This document shows positions 21,787-33,865 of a stretch of 64,000 nucleotides of DNA, one piece after another; within the stretch, counting starts at the first letter, position 1; each line of letters starts with the position of its first letter. This stretch comes from Golubevia sp. BC0850. Lineage: Eukaryota > Basidiomycota > Exobasidiomycetes > Golubeviales > Golubeviaceae. The DNA is taken from assembly GCA_012976225.1 (NCBI GenBank), contig JAAVVG010000007.1, positions 1-64,000 on the forward strand. The letters are read 5' to 3'. Position numbers and translations under genes: made by a program. The notes beneath the pieces were generated by a model. It was not told the DNA's origin and searched no databases. It worked only from the letters and a program-made list of their open reading frames with translations.

Positions 21787-24712
21787 ATGGAGAATCGAAG
21801 GCAATCATCTATCCCTAGGCAGTCAAGCTCAACTTCAACTGTTGTAGCTGGAGTTGGAGTTGGAGCTGGAGCTGGTGCTGGAGGTGCATCCAGGTTTGGG
21901 TTCAGACCTCAATCCAGTACAACGACCAATGGAAATGGAAATGGAAATGGGATTGGAGTTGGTACTTCCAGTGGTGGATCTGGATCAAAGAGATCTTCTT
22001 CAGCTGCAGGTTTGCATGATTCAACTGATCAAGGTGAGCAGAGCAGTGAGACATAGACTTAGAAGTAGAGAGTGCAACACTTACCCACCCACCATCTCTC
22101 CATCTCCATCTGATCTACCTCTTTCTCTTTCTCGACTAATACTCTGATTATTCTCATCAAGTAGCCGGCAACGCCAAACGACTCAACACCGCAATTCTAC
22201 CATCATCTTCCCGACCAACTTCTAGAGCTTCTTCAATTCAACCAAGAGATTCTCTAGCTTTCAATTCTCCATCTTCAACCAAACCTCCAGTTGATCTAGA
22301 ATATCGATTAAACTCTCTGAAATCAGAATGGGAGAGGAAAATGTTGGGAGAACAATCAAGGTATCAAGCTTTAGAACGAGAAAGCATGAAAATGGCTGCT
22401 CAATCGGATAGACTAAGACAGGGTAGAGTCGAATTGATGGAACAGTGGAATCAAGCTGAGGAGGAGAGGAAGAGGAGAGAGGAGGAATGGGAGGATGAGA
22501 AGGTGAGTACAAGGAGAGAGAGAGAGTATTGGGGTGGGTGGGTTTATCTACGATAGAAGACCCAGGCCTCTGGACACATCTTAATGAGAGTCCCCTTTCA
22601 TCTTTAGATTATTCTTCTTTCTAACTGCTCTTCTTTCGGCGTCTCTCTCTCTTTCTTCCAGGAGGCCCTCCAATCTCAACTCTCAACTCTAAGATCTCAA
22701 CATTCAACTCTCACAGAAACACACAATCAACTTCTAACCACTCATTCTACCTTGAACCATTCCACTCGATCAGAAATCCATTCTCTGACTTCAAGAGTCA
22801 CAGTTTCTGAAACTCAGAACCGAAGTTTAGAAGCTGAAACTGCTAGTCTGAGAGATGAATTGGAGAAAGAAAGGAAATTGAGAAAGAAAGTCGAGGAAGA
22901 CATGGAAGATGTAAGGGAAAAGAATCGAAAGGAGATATTATTGTTGAGAGATGGTGGTGATGAAGGGAGGAAATTGGGAGAAGAACTGAGTAGTGAGTAG
23001 TCGCTAGAGAGAGATGGAAGGGGCGAGATCGAATACTGATAGAGGATTCGACTGGCCCTTCACAGGACAAACTTCTCACATTAGGAAGTTGGAATCATCA
23101 ATCACAAGCTTGACTTCTGAAAATAAGAGGTTGAAATCTCAAAGCTCTTCAATCTCGATTCTTCAAGAAGAGAAGCTATCTTTGGAATCCAAGCTTTCTA
23201 GATTCAATTCTTTACAAGATGAATTGGTTGTTTCTAAGTCTGATTTCTCTAGGATAGAGAGGGAACTTTCTGATTGGAAATCACAATTGAATTCGTCTGA
23301 CAATTCAACAACTCTAGGATCTCAAGGTTATAAACTTCAAGAAGAGTTCTCAAACATAGAGTTGTCCTTATCCGACATTCTATCAAGTTCAAATTTCAAT
23401 CTTCAATCTACGAACCTAACGCCAGATTCTTTCGCTTCTTATCTAGATTCTTTGAGAGGAGTGGTTGAAGGATTGAAACTTAGATCAACGTCTCAAGAGG
23501 AAAGAATCAAGGTTTTGAAACATAGTTTGAAGGAAACAAATGAAGAAGAAGAAGATAGAAGAAGAAAGAAAGAAGAAGATTTCAAGAACAAGATACGGAT
23601 TTTGGAAGACAATGTTTCAAGGTCTTCAAAAGTAGAAGTTAGATTGAATGATGAAATTTCCAAATTAAATCAACTTCTAAAATCTTATGAATCAGAATCT
23701 GAAGCTCATAAGAATTCTTACGAAATTTCTCATGGGAAAAGAACCACACTTTTAGAAGAAGAAAATGAATCTAAGAGGAAAAGAATCGGTGAATTAGAGG
23801 ATGAACTTAAATCTACTAGACAGAACCTAGAAGCTATGAGTCAAATCACTATCAGTACTGAAGAACAAGAGAAAAGAAACTCTGAGAAATTGGAACTGAA
23901 GGAAGCTAGAACTCAACTTGAGCATTTAGAGGTTCAATTGAACAAACTCATGGAGCAGAATTTAGCCTTGGATTCAAGATTGAGAAGAGGAGAATTCAAT
24001 CCTGAAAAGGAAAGATGTTTGGTTCTAGCTGATAATCCTGTAAGTAGGGACTTGGCTATCAGAACTTCTACTCTCGAAGCTTTGAAGAATGAAAATTCGG
24101 CTTTGTTGAAGAGAGTTGATGAATTGAGTAGTCGATTGGATAATCAGTCTCAAAGTCAAGTTCAACAGCAACAATTGGAGGGAGATGGAAAAGCTTTGGT
24201 TCCTAGGGAAACGGCGGATAATTTGAGATTGGAGATTAAGGAATTGAATGATAGCATGAAAGCTAAAGATAAGGCTATGTTGAGGTTGAAACAAGTAAGT
24301 AGTCCAAACATTCCCGAAACCCTACCGAATTCTCTCGACTGATTTCGATTCTTCCTTTCCTTCTCAGGTCTTCACCGCCAAAGCTTCGGAATACAGAGAA
24401 TCAGTTCAATCTCTCTTTGGATACAAGATCAAATTCTTAGACAATGGCAAAGTTAGATTGAAATCTGTTTACGCAAGATCTTCCATTGGAACGACTTTAG
24501 TCTTTAGAAGTGATGAGGGAAATGTTGGGTCGATGCAATTACTTGGAGAAGCAAATCAAGAAGGTAAAGTTGAGGATTTGAGAAGGTTTTGGTTAGGAAA
24601 TCAAAGACAATCTGTTCCTTGCTTTTTGGCGGCTTTAAATATGGAACTTTATGATATGACTACTCAGGCTGGTAGAGCTGCTTATATTGGGGAGGATGAG
24701 GATGAAGAATAA
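21787..24712 (+). CDS. MAD1: Spindle assembly checkpoint protein Mad1
   Basis: Five exons: 21787-22033, 22162-22502, 22662-22992, 23066-24294 and 24368-24712. They sum to 830 residues in phase. The first 80 residues are low complexity (GVGVGAGAGAGG, NGNGNGNG). A long coiled coil rich in Glu/Lys/Ser/Leu heptads follows, to about residue 700. The C-terminal head is diagnostic: RLKQVFTAKASEYRESVQS, containing the conserved RLK Bub1-binding motif, then LFGYKIKFLDNGKVRLKSVY. Mad1 recruits Mad2 to unattached kinetochores and to nuclear pores. The C-terminal residues are acidic (GEDEDEE). Confidence 0.92.
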
Positions 24713-25469
24713 TTTGAAAGCAGGAGAGGGATGGGATCACTTGTAATTCTAGAGCTCTGGGATGAAATGGACATCGAACTCGGTGTTGTTACCAAGACAC
24801 TTTCAGTACTGAGATTGTCTGAGTCTCTGAAAGCATGACTGTTAAAATGATGATCATCGTCTGGAGGTGGGAGGTGGCGAGAGAGAGAGAGACCAAGGTC
24901 CCAATTCTCAGCCAGACCAGCAGCTCGGGCTTCTCAAAAAGGAGATACGAGAACTTGACTTCGTTGGGGGCGGTAACATTCTGATCAGAAAATGGTAGTA
25001 GAGCGGGTACATTGTCGAAGAGGACAGGGAGGAGGAGAAGTACTTTTGGACCCTCTATTTCCTCTTTTTTTCAATCTCCCTCCCCCTTGCCCCGCACTTT
25101 TCTCTGGCTAGAAGATTGCCCTGACTACGGAAGATTTTATTCCCTTACTCAGAAAGTCCCGACCCGCAGAAGAATCCAAATCATTTTAAGATTTTGAACT
25201 CCCTCAACCAGGGACAGTCCCGCCATCGCAGTTGAATCCCAGACCGTGGCAGGACAAGGTCCCACCCGCCTAGCCGATAACCATCCACCCCCAAAATGTC
25301 TTCAATCTTTTTAAATTGTCTTTCTGAAATAGATTCGACTTCAAAGAGTCTGGATGGCTGACTTGCCAAGTCGGGAGGGGATTGAAAACGCGTGGTACCT
25401 GATCGCACCCCGCACTTTTTTCGAGTCGTGTTCGAGCCCGTCTCCTCCTTTCTTCCTGTCCAGAAAAGG
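24713..25469. promoter_or_regulatory. Upstream region of the MFS permease with a repeated 12-mer
   Basis: No gene is seen between MAD1 and the permease. The 12-mer CCCCGCACTTTT occurs identically at 25090-25101 and 25408-25419. Other GTCCC/CCCGC-containing segments lie between (about 25157-25270). These could be sites for a nutrient-responsive zinc-finger activator, but the factor cannot be named from sequence. Confidence 0.4.
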
Positions 25470-25476
25470 TATAAAA
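25470..25476 (+). promoter_or_regulatory. TATA box of the MFS permease gene
   Basis: TATAAAA sits 76-82 bp upstream of the chosen ATG, followed by a CT-rich leader. A clear TATA box suits a strongly regulated gene such as a nutrient permease. Confidence 0.6.
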
Positions 25477-25551
25477 CCCTCCCCAAAAAGATCCGATCTT
25501 TCTCTTCTTCCCTCGTCTTCTCCTCCTCCTCCTCCCCTACCTCCTCCAGAA

Positions 25552-27404
25552 ATGTCCAACCTTCACAACGTCTACTCCAATCCCGACTCGCTCGAGAAGG
25601 AAGACTTCAAGACTTCCGACCCATCTATCAGAGATGTCACCTCCAAAGATCTAGAAATGGTTGACTCAAGTCACAGAGTCGAACCTGACTTTGGTTTCGA
25701 CCCCGAGTTACTCAAAAAGACAATGAAGAAAGTCGATCTCAGACTTGTACCCATTCTTGCAGGTGAGTAAAGCTTCGCCAACTAGTCTAGTCAGTTTGAA
25801 TCCAGGCTGACCTTGTTTCAATTCTTCATCTTTCTCTCAGCACTATACTCCATCTCATTGGTTGACCGGACAAACATCTCATTGGCCGCAGTCGCTGGAA
25901 TGGCTGTCGAATTGAAGCTGCTCGTCGACGAAAGATACTCTATTGCCCTTCTACTCTTCTTCGTTCCTTACATCCTCTTCGAAGTCGCCTCCAACATCTT
26001 CCTACGTAAATTCGGAGCCGCTCGATGGATGTCGTTCGCTGGTTTATCCTTTGGAGCTATCATGGTCGGAATGGCTTTCGTCGAGAGCTGGGTCACCCTC
26101 GCTATCTGCAGAGTTTTGGTTGGAGTCTTCGAAGCTGCTATCTTCCCAGGATGTGTCTACCTAACCAGTTGTTGGTACGTCCGTAAGGAGATGCAGATCC
26201 GTCTATCTTCTTTCTACATGTTCTCAGTTCTTATCAGTGGTTTCTCGTGAGTAATAAGTCGACATGAAAAAACAGTTGGAAGAGTTTCTGGCACTTAGAC
26301 TGAGGTTTCTCTTTTCACATACTCCCATTACCTCACCAGATCCATCTGGGCTTACGGTCTCACTCAAATCCCAGCCAAGGGAATGCTCGACACCTGGAGA
26401 TGGATCTTCTTCGTCCAAGGTCTAGTTACCATCGCCATCGCCATCGCCGCCTTCTTCTTGGTTGTTGACTTCCCAGACAAAGCCACCTTCCTCACTGAAG
26501 AACAACGTGCCTTGGTCACCACCAGAATTCAAAGAGATCGTGGTGATGCCGCTCCAGATGCCTTAACCGCTAAGAAGTGTCTCACCTACGCCATGGACCT
26601 CAAGCTTTGGGCCTTCGGAATCAACTTTGGATGCTCCACCATTTCTTCTTACGCATTCTCCTACTTCCTTCCACTCATCTTGAGGTGAGTACTCTCAGTC
26701 GTTTTCCATCGATCCCTGTATCGAACGCATGATCTAATGAACCCTCTTTTCGCTTCTCCAGATCTTTCGGTTTCTCTGTCCGTGATTCTCAACTCTTGGT
26801 CGCTCCCCCCTATGTCTTCGCCGTTCTTCTAGCCCTCACCTGTGCCAAGCTATCAGACAGATGGTCCACCAAGATTCCTTTCATCATCTTCAACGCCCTC
26901 ATCGTCATTGTTGGACTCTCCTTGGTTGCCTTTGTCCCTCACACTCCAGCCAACCCAATGGTCGGAGCCAGGTACGCCGGTGTCTTCTTGGTGAGTCTCA
27001 GGTTCCTTTTGAAACAGAAAGAAAAGTCACCCGTTCTCGAATCAGCTTGCTTACATCTCCTTCCCTTCTCTCTTCTCTTTCTTCAGGGTGTTGCTGGATG
27101 CAACTCCAACGTCGCCTTCACTCTCGGACAAGCTTCTGCCTCCATCGTCGGTCAATCCAAGAGAGGTTACACTTCTGCCCTCCAAGTCATGGCTGGAGGA
27201 ATTGGTGGAATCATCGCTTCCACTGTCTTCAAGTCCACCGAAGCTCCAAACTACAGAACCGGAATCTCAGTCGCTCTAGGTGCTTCAGCTCTTGTTGTCG
27301 TCATTCAGGTCGTCTTGGCTCTCTTCTTCACCAACAGGAACAAGAAGGCCAGAAACGGCTCCAAGCTCATTGAAAATACACCTGGTTTCTACTACACTTT
27401 GTAG
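25552..27404 (+). CDS. MFS transporter, allantoate permease (DAL5/TNA1) family
   Basis: Five exons: 25552-25762, 25841-26246, 26340-26684, 26762-26990 and 27087-27404. They give 502 residues in phase. It belongs to the anion:cation symporter branch of the major facilitator superfamily. Diagnostic segments are KKVDLRLVPILALYSISLVD then RTNISLA at the first membrane span, ICRVLVGVFEAAIFPGCVYL around spans 4-5, and WRWIFFVQGLVT near span 6. Twelve hydrophobic segments are expected. Family members carry allantoate, nicotinate, biotin precursors or similar organic anions; the cargo here cannot be read from sequence. The N-terminal 60 residues are polar and cytoplasmic. The CT/CC-rich codon use in the later exons suggests high expression. 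Confidence 0.92.
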
Positions 27405-28393
27405 ACTTCCTTTTTACGCTTCACGTCTCATTCCAACGCTTCTTTCTCTCTCTCTCTCTCTTGGGCTTACTCTTCACGCTGTCTCACTGGTATTCACAAT
27501 CTGCAATGCTTATTCACATTTCTTCTGTTGTAGTCTAAATTTCGCACAATCAAAGGTCTCAATGCAAATAACGTCTATTCAAAATTTGTTTCTGTCTGGT
27601 TGTGCGAAGTTTGAGGTTCCAGCGTTGAGCACCTGGGCGCCTGAGCGCCTGAGCCTCTGGAGGAAACAGCTAGTCTGGCACCAAATCCACCTCCCAAATC
27701 GGGACCTCGCGACCTTTGGCGCTTCGTTCTGGGCGGAAAATTTGAGCAAGACTAGGACACAGCGACGACGTTTTCAAAGTGGCGCGACAACTCGAGACAA
27801 AAGCACCCAGAGAATCTATGGTCGCTCCCATGACCTTCATATTTACAGAGTAGCACCGGCCTTCTGCTGAGGTCTGGAATGGTATAGAGAAGCGAATAGA
27901 GAAAAGAGAGAGGCTGCAGAGAAGCGCAGCAAAAGGGTGGTGGCGACTCTCCTCACCCAAGTTCACCAAGAATCAATCCAAAGCTATTCCCCTGCCTGAG
28001 ATGGATATCCCTTGTCAGTCAAGCCAAGGCTTTGTCATTTAGAAGCGAGGAAGAAGGAGCGAGAAAGGGCGATTTGCTCCACTGCGTTGATCCACGAAAG
28101 TGATTAGGAAGTTTCGTGTACTTCAAGATCGATGAAGAGAGGCTCGTGAATATACGCAGAATTAAAAGTTAGGATGTACTCTGTGAGTATGTCTAAGATT
28201 CAGATAGCGAGCTTGGTGAAGACGATCAGAGTTCTATGTCAAGACGACCTACGGGCGTTGCCTTTGTTCTCATGGGCTTTGTGTCGTGTCCGTCCCTCTT
28301 CTCTTCCTTCTCCCTATGTTCGAGATCCCTTTCCCTTTACCAAGTCATTTGAGATGGTTTGAAGTGTGATGACGACTGACATCGCTGTAGTCG
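27405..28393. other. No gene seen
   Basis: Nearly 1 kb without a supported gene between the permease and the next TATA box. The only local structure is a short direct repeat, GCGCCTGAGCGCCTGAGC, at about 27638. Small open frames on both strands have no recognisable features. Confidence 0.5.
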
Positions 28394-28400
28394 TATAAAT
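28394..28400 (+). promoter_or_regulatory. TATA box
   Basis: TATAAAT lies about 110 bp upstream of the first usable ATGs and is followed by a long CT-rich leader, placing the transcript start near 28430. Confidence 0.55.
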
Positions 28401-28509
28401 AAGCGCCTCTTGTTCTGTCTTTCCCTCTCTCACTCAATACTCTCCTTTCCACCCAACTCCTTCAGGATAGTCCCTTCAAGTCGACACTCAAGCACTGTAT
28501 GATCGGGAA

Positions 28510-30404
28510 ATGAACTCTGTATCCCCCTCAAGCCTTGTCTTTACCACTCCTTTGACTTCCTACTCTCTTTTTTCATTGCCGCCGTCACCCTACTCTCACT
28601 CTGCCTCCAAGGCTGTCTTCCACCTCGTCTTTATCTCAAATGCAGGATCAAGCGCATCAACAACAGTGATCCGATTTCTTCCCTCTCTCCTTCGATGGTC
28701 ACTCCCTCGACTCCTACGCTCGAGTCTACTCCTAGTAAAACCGATTCTTCTGGGTTGGTACTGTTCCATTTCAGATCTGGACGAAGACCTTCGAACATCG
28801 AATCAAGAGAGAAGAGAAGACGAACCTCCGCAGCATCCGGAGTTCAACTGCATCAACTCTAAACCTAATTCAATCCATCGCATTTCCAGTCTGTGCAGGC
28901 CAATTCTTCTAACAAAGCTCTTGGGAAACCTATGTCATTCAGTGATCTCTATCTTTCACCTACTTCTCTTCAAAGTTCTGGTCACTCGATCTCTGAGTCG
29001 ACTCCTTCCAACTTCATCTTTCTTCCATATCATCTCGTCAGTAGTAGATCAGCTTATTTTAACACGTCCCGAAGCTCTCTATGTCTGCTCTACAATCTTC
29101 AACGTCAAAGTTTTTGAATTTTCAGGCTCAAGTCTTCACTTACAACAACCTGCATTAAAAACTCAACACAGCGTCAGTACTCAATTCAGATATCTTCTTC
29201 TTGACGTTTTACCCTGGTTGAAATTGGCTTTCAGTAGAGCATTGATTCAGCTCATTCAATCTCAGATCTTTAGTTCTCTCTTATCACAAGCCACTCATTC
29301 TCAAACTGGAGCGCCTTGGTTGAAAAGAGGTGGAGGCTTGCGAACTCTCCTCTTGTTCGGGACAACCTGCCTGGTGTTGGAGATCGGTCTCTCGAGCTTG
29401 GATTTGGTGGGAACTAGATGGAGGATTCAGATGTTTCAACAGGGTATTTCCATTTCAGAGGAAGTATCCAGACCTTTGCGTTTGCCAAAGCAGATGTACG
29501 AGGCATTGGACTCGTCATCTTCGGTCTCAACAGCTCAACCAGAAAACTATGTGGAGAATGGAAACGAGAGCTTAAACTCAGCACAGTCAACCCTAAATCA
29601 AGCTCATCTATGTGAGGCCTCAGAAGAGGATGCTCTGTTTCTTCGACCAATGAGTGTCGGGATCAAGGGGTTCATCCACCAAAAAGGTCAGTCTCGGAAC
29701 TATTCAATTCTCCCCCCCCCCTTTTCTTTGTTTTGTTGCCATCAGAATAGCTCAATGGAGCCCCTACTCTTGTTTCCCTCCCTTTAGGTTCAGAGGTCGC
29801 CAGCTCACAGCCATTTACCAGTCAACGCCCGAATTCACTGTTTAAGGCTGCTATTCAGGCTTCCTTTCCTGTTCCGAAAGAAGTCGATTGGGAGGGATTG
29901 CTTCTCCGAGAGGAAATCTCCTTCGTGAAAGAGAAAGAAGACCTCGATCTTGAAGAAGTCTCGTCTGTCGCCAGCGGAAAGGCTGGATCGAGAGGTGAAG
30001 GAGTCAACTTTCAGAAATCAGAGGACTCCTGCCAAGCTCCTTTGAATTCTTCAGAGTTCATGAAGGCAATCAATTTTCTGGAAGAGGAAGACTTATGTTT
30101 CGAAGTCCTAGAGCAGGAGACTTGTGAGGCGACCAACGAGATTCCAGAATTCTCACAGCCTTCACCTCCAAAAGCTCTCAAAATAGCTCAAGCGTTACGA
30201 AGTTCTAATAAAAGCGATAGCCCAACAGATTTGGATAAAGAATACGCTGGCTCGACTCTTGTCCCAGTCCGACCTCTGGGTCACGCATCGTGTTCAACTT
30301 CAATTCTGCAGACTTTGGAGACCATAGTCCAAGAAGAGGGTCTTCAACATCTTCTTACGGTTACAGCTCAGGATTTACTAATTAGACTCCTAGGGATTAT
30401 GTAA
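28510..30404 (+). CDS. Unassigned probable membrane protein (N-terminus uncertain)
   Basis: Two exons, 28510-29686 and 29788-30404, join in phase (donor GTCAGT, acceptor TTTAG) to 597 residues. Hydrophobic stretches occur at CHSVISIFHLLLFKVLVT, YLLLDVLPWLKLAFSRALI and TLLLFGTTCLVLEIGLSSLD. The last is followed by LVGTRW, faintly like a mitochondrial-carrier signature, so a modified carrier such as Ugo1 is a weak guess. The C-terminal third is acidic and soluble. A 4-codon upstream frame (28499-28513) overlaps the start. An alternative start at 28695, with a 40-nt intron 28735-28774, replaces the odd hydrophobic N-terminus by a Ser/Thr/Pro one and gives 522 residues in phase. The gene is real, but its function is unknown to me. 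Confidence 0.6.
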
Positions 30405-30825
30405 AAGACTCGTTTCTAGTGGGGTTTGGGGGAAGAAGAGGAGCTCTCATTTTTCTTCGCTTGTCGATCTACGCTCTCTGCAGTCTGTTTTTCTTTGTTG
30501 TTTGTTTCGTTCTTTTTGCAGTTTTTGTAGTGATTGAATACCGAGTGCATAGGCTCAGTTTGAGTTCTACCTCGATCAATGTTCAGGTGCAAGCCACGCT
30601 CGCGCAAATTGGTCTTCTCTCTTTCACGAATGTGGACGAACTGAGGAAGACAGCAAAATTTTCTACAGGATACTCAATCGTTTTAACATGACGTACTGAT
30701 GATCAGAACTATAGGGAGAGAGATACGGGTAAATTGAAAACGAAAGGCTTGAAATTTTTTCCCCAAACCCGTTCCGAATCCTTTCCACAACCTTCTGACA
30801 TCGATCTCGAAGCCAATATTGTAGA
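30405..30825. other. Convergent 3' regions, no gene seen
   Basis: Lies between the stop of the unassigned membrane protein gene and the stop of ATP7. T-rich stretches near 30480-30530 could aid termination. Nothing coding is recognisable. Confidence 0.5.
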
Positions 30826-32319
30826 TTAGATAGCAGAGAGGTCTGCGATAGAAGAGAAGCAAAGAATGCCGTCAGCGCAGGTCTCAGTAGATCCGTTTCA
30901 GCCTAAGACTAATTCCACCCTCTCTTGTCTACTCACTTCCGAACTTCTCGTCGTAACCCGGAGTAGTCCATTTTCCTTTCTTGACCATTTCTTCAACGGC
31001 CTTTCCGATCTCAGGTCTGGCACGGATGACGTCCTCAGTCGAAAGTTGGTCGAAGGAACGAGCTTCTTGGATGTTTTGGAGAGTGGCTTTAAGGTCCTTG
31101 AGTTCAGCTTGGATGGCTTTAGCGGTGGCTTCGGCTTGTTCGGTCTGAGAACAGATGAAATTAAAAGAGGAAAGAAGAGGAAGAAGAAGTCAGATAGGTT
31201 GGAGAAGTTGAGACAGAATGCATTTCGAGAGGTCCTGTCGGGTCGATTTCTAGATTTGAGCGTTTGAAGAAGGTTCTTCGAGGACGTAGGATCCAGGCCA
31301 TTCTTTCTGCAGTTTTTCCCCGTCGATTAGGGATGAAGGGGCGCGGAGATCTGTCCCACCAAATGACAACTTGGTAGGCCCTTCGAGGTCTCCAGAGGAA
31401 CACCTCTTCTCCCTCCCTCTCTTTGTTCCTTCTTCAAGTTGAAAGCGGAAACTACCTCAACTCTTGCCTCAAGCTTTGCCCTCGCAGCCCTAGACCTGTA
31501 TCCATCTCCGCTGATTGATAGCTTCCTCCTTCCTCCTTTCCGGTTGCTGAGAGATAGTCATACCTTCAATTCATCCAGCCTTCGCCGATCTATCTCGAAA
31601 GGTCTCTGTATATCTGTTATTCTATCACATCTGTTTCATTCCGACCGAAGGAGCAATTTCCAGCTACTCTGGTCCTGATCCATCTCCACCTTCTCAAATG
31701 CTGCGAAGATCTTCCAATCCCCTTTGAAGTCAAAGTGGATTCTGCATTGTGCGATCTTGATTGGAAGCTGTATACTCACGGCCTTACCCTCGAAAGCATC
31801 TAGAGCCTTGATTTGAGTGGAGACATCGTAGGTGACTGGCTTGAAGTCTTTGAGGATCTTCTCGGCTTGAGCAACAACATCTTGGTTCTAGTAGGTTGAA
31901 GTTGAATGGACGCGGAACAGAAACAGAGAAGAAAAGACATGTCAGTAATAGGTTCAAACACAATTGAGTTGATGTAGCAAAAGGAGTTGAATAGTAGTTT
32001 GGGATAGAGAAGCTTGCTACCACTCCAAACTCGCTCTCATCTTCAACCTGCACCAACTCCAGAAGCGCTTGTTGCTCTAGAAGTACATCCAGATTATGTT
32101 CAGTAGTTCCAGATTCAGTTATATTCTCACCTTTAGGATGCTCTTGTAGCGAGAGAAATCGACGTCAGTCTTCTGGTCTTGAAGAGTCTTTAATTCCCTT
32201 CTGGCATCTTCATTTCTCTTGCGGAAAGCCTGTAATTGTGAAGTTGTGTTCTTTCCTAATCCCAAGGAAGAGTAAATCTTTGGGAATAACTCAGAAGCAG
32301 TCTTGGCGGCAGCTGACAT
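30826..32319 (-). CDS. ATP7: Mitochondrial ATP synthase subunit d
   Basis: Four exons, in coding order: 32131-32319, 31780-31887, 30937-31144 and 30826-30842. They sum to 173 residues in phase. Recognised from LQAFRKRNEDARRELKTL, the VDFSRYKSILKNQDVV junction, FKPVTYDVSTQIKALDAFEG and ARPEIGKAVEEMVKKGKW. The last exon is only 17 nt; with it the protein ends KFGNLSAI, close to the usual fungal ending KFGDLSVL, so the mini-exon is well supported. Subunit d is part of the peripheral stalk of the F1Fo ATP synthase on the matrix side. The intron between exons 2 and 3 is 635 nt, several times the usual size here, and intron 1 is 243 nt. The gene diverges from the DUF7719-like gene over 275 bp. Confidence 0.93.
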
Positions 32320-32594
32320 TATGAAGGATGAGGACGATGAGGCGAGCGGGAGGCAGAAGGAAACACTCGGGGGAAGATGGATTTCAGACAGAGGTCCACA
32401 TACCACTACCTGTTTTCTCAATTCTCTCTGATGTTTCTTTTCTTTTGGCGTTATGATTGTCTGAAATTTGGTAACCATTGCATCTCATGCATGGTTCAAA
32501 CTAAGCGCATGAGCATGTTGTCGAGTCGAAGCTCTGTGGCCACTACTACCTGTTCGTCACTGCGTCACAGCGAACCATCACTCCTTCCAAGACG

Positions 32595-33865
32595 ATGGCT
32601 CCCAAAGCTTCCTCTTCTTCCTCGGATTTCGTGATATCAGAAGTAGAAAAAGATAGAACCATCAGGGAGACAGGAATTCTGGATAGATTACCCAAAGATT
32701 TCATTCCTTTCGATCCAACGAACCAGCCTGCAACTTCAAATCCTTTCTCCAACAAGCCTTCAACATCTAGCTCTAACTCTACCTCTAAACCAAAGTCTAA
32801 ATCTAGCTCCAAACAGACGAACCCTTCGTCTTCAAGGCGAAGGACGGGAGAGAAAGTAGTCTCCACCTCGAACGATGGAAAAATCAAAGAAATCTCTTCC
32901 AATCAAAATCAATGGTCAGAGCTTATGTCTGACTCAGAAGATGATGATGACCATGGATCAGATACATCATCAAGATTCAAAGTCGGGAATTCAATAGATC
33001 AACCTTCTGACGAAATGAACGCAGAAACCCTCTACAAAGACAGTGAATCAGATTCCATGCCTCCGCATATCGAGAAAGCGTTAGATTTGGTTATTTGGTG
33101 CATCCCTTTTAGCTTTCTGTATCTCATGCTAGACATTATGATTCATCAACAATATGCTCAACATCCTACTGCGTTGGAAGAATTGGGCAGAGCTGCGGCC
33201 AATATTCCGAGTGAGTAAGCTTAGAGACGGAAGCCAGGTCTTTCGAAAGTTGATGCTGACATATGGCTTTGGACAATTTGCGTCTCACTTTGGCAGTCTT
33301 TGCACTATTCGTCTTTTACAGTGAGTGGAGTTTGGAGGCTGGAGCTGGAGCTGGAGATCTTGTCCGCTGTCCAACCTGGTCGCTCACCTCTTTTCTCTCC
33401 CTTCCTTCTTGTGTCTTGTTTCCTTCCAAACTTCTGATTCTGATTTCTCATCACTCGTTCGCTCAGCAATGCCGCCAATTCCAGCCTCAAGAGCAAGAAA
33501 GATGAACCTCTTTCTCTCCGTCACGGCAACGCTAGCTGGAAGCTCCTTTCTCTATGTCTTCCATAGCGTGAGTTTCCATCTTACAAGAGGCTATGATCTC
33601 TACTTCTGACTTCGTTAATCGGACTAGGACGAAATCATTCGTCTCCTCCCGCTGACTTCAGTTCCTCTCATCCGCCTCTCCTCTCAATTCCCCACCTCGG
33701 TTCTTTTTTCAGTCCAATCACACGGATGTGATCCGTCAGACTCCTCCTTTGGGTATTCTCTGGGTCTACTCTATTGTAAGAATCGATCTTATCTCCTCAG
33801 TCACTTCGCTTTTGTGCGTGGCGTTCTTCCTTTGGTTCATGGGGCTGCCTTTGATAGGAGAATGA
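32595..33865 (+). CDS. DUF7719-like fungal membrane protein
   Basis: Four exons: 32595-33210, 33297-33320 (24 nt), 33467-33567 and 33713-33865. They give 297 residues in phase. The first 170 residues are a disordered Ser/Lys-rich region with an acidic patch (SDSEDDDD). Then comes the family core: IEKALDLVIWCIPFSFLYLM, MIHQQYAQHPT, the micro-exon IFALFVFY, FLSVTATLAGSSFLYVFHS, VIRQTPPLGILWVYSI and SVTSLLCVAFFLWF. Four hydrophobic segments are expected. Function is unknown; the membrane core resembles a conserved fungal protein of the DUF7719 type, an assignment made from memory of the pattern. Confidence 0.8.

Noticed and set aside
29690-29712. Poly(C) run as a regulatory signal
   Set aside because: It lies inside the pyrimidine-rich intron before an acceptor and is explained by that.
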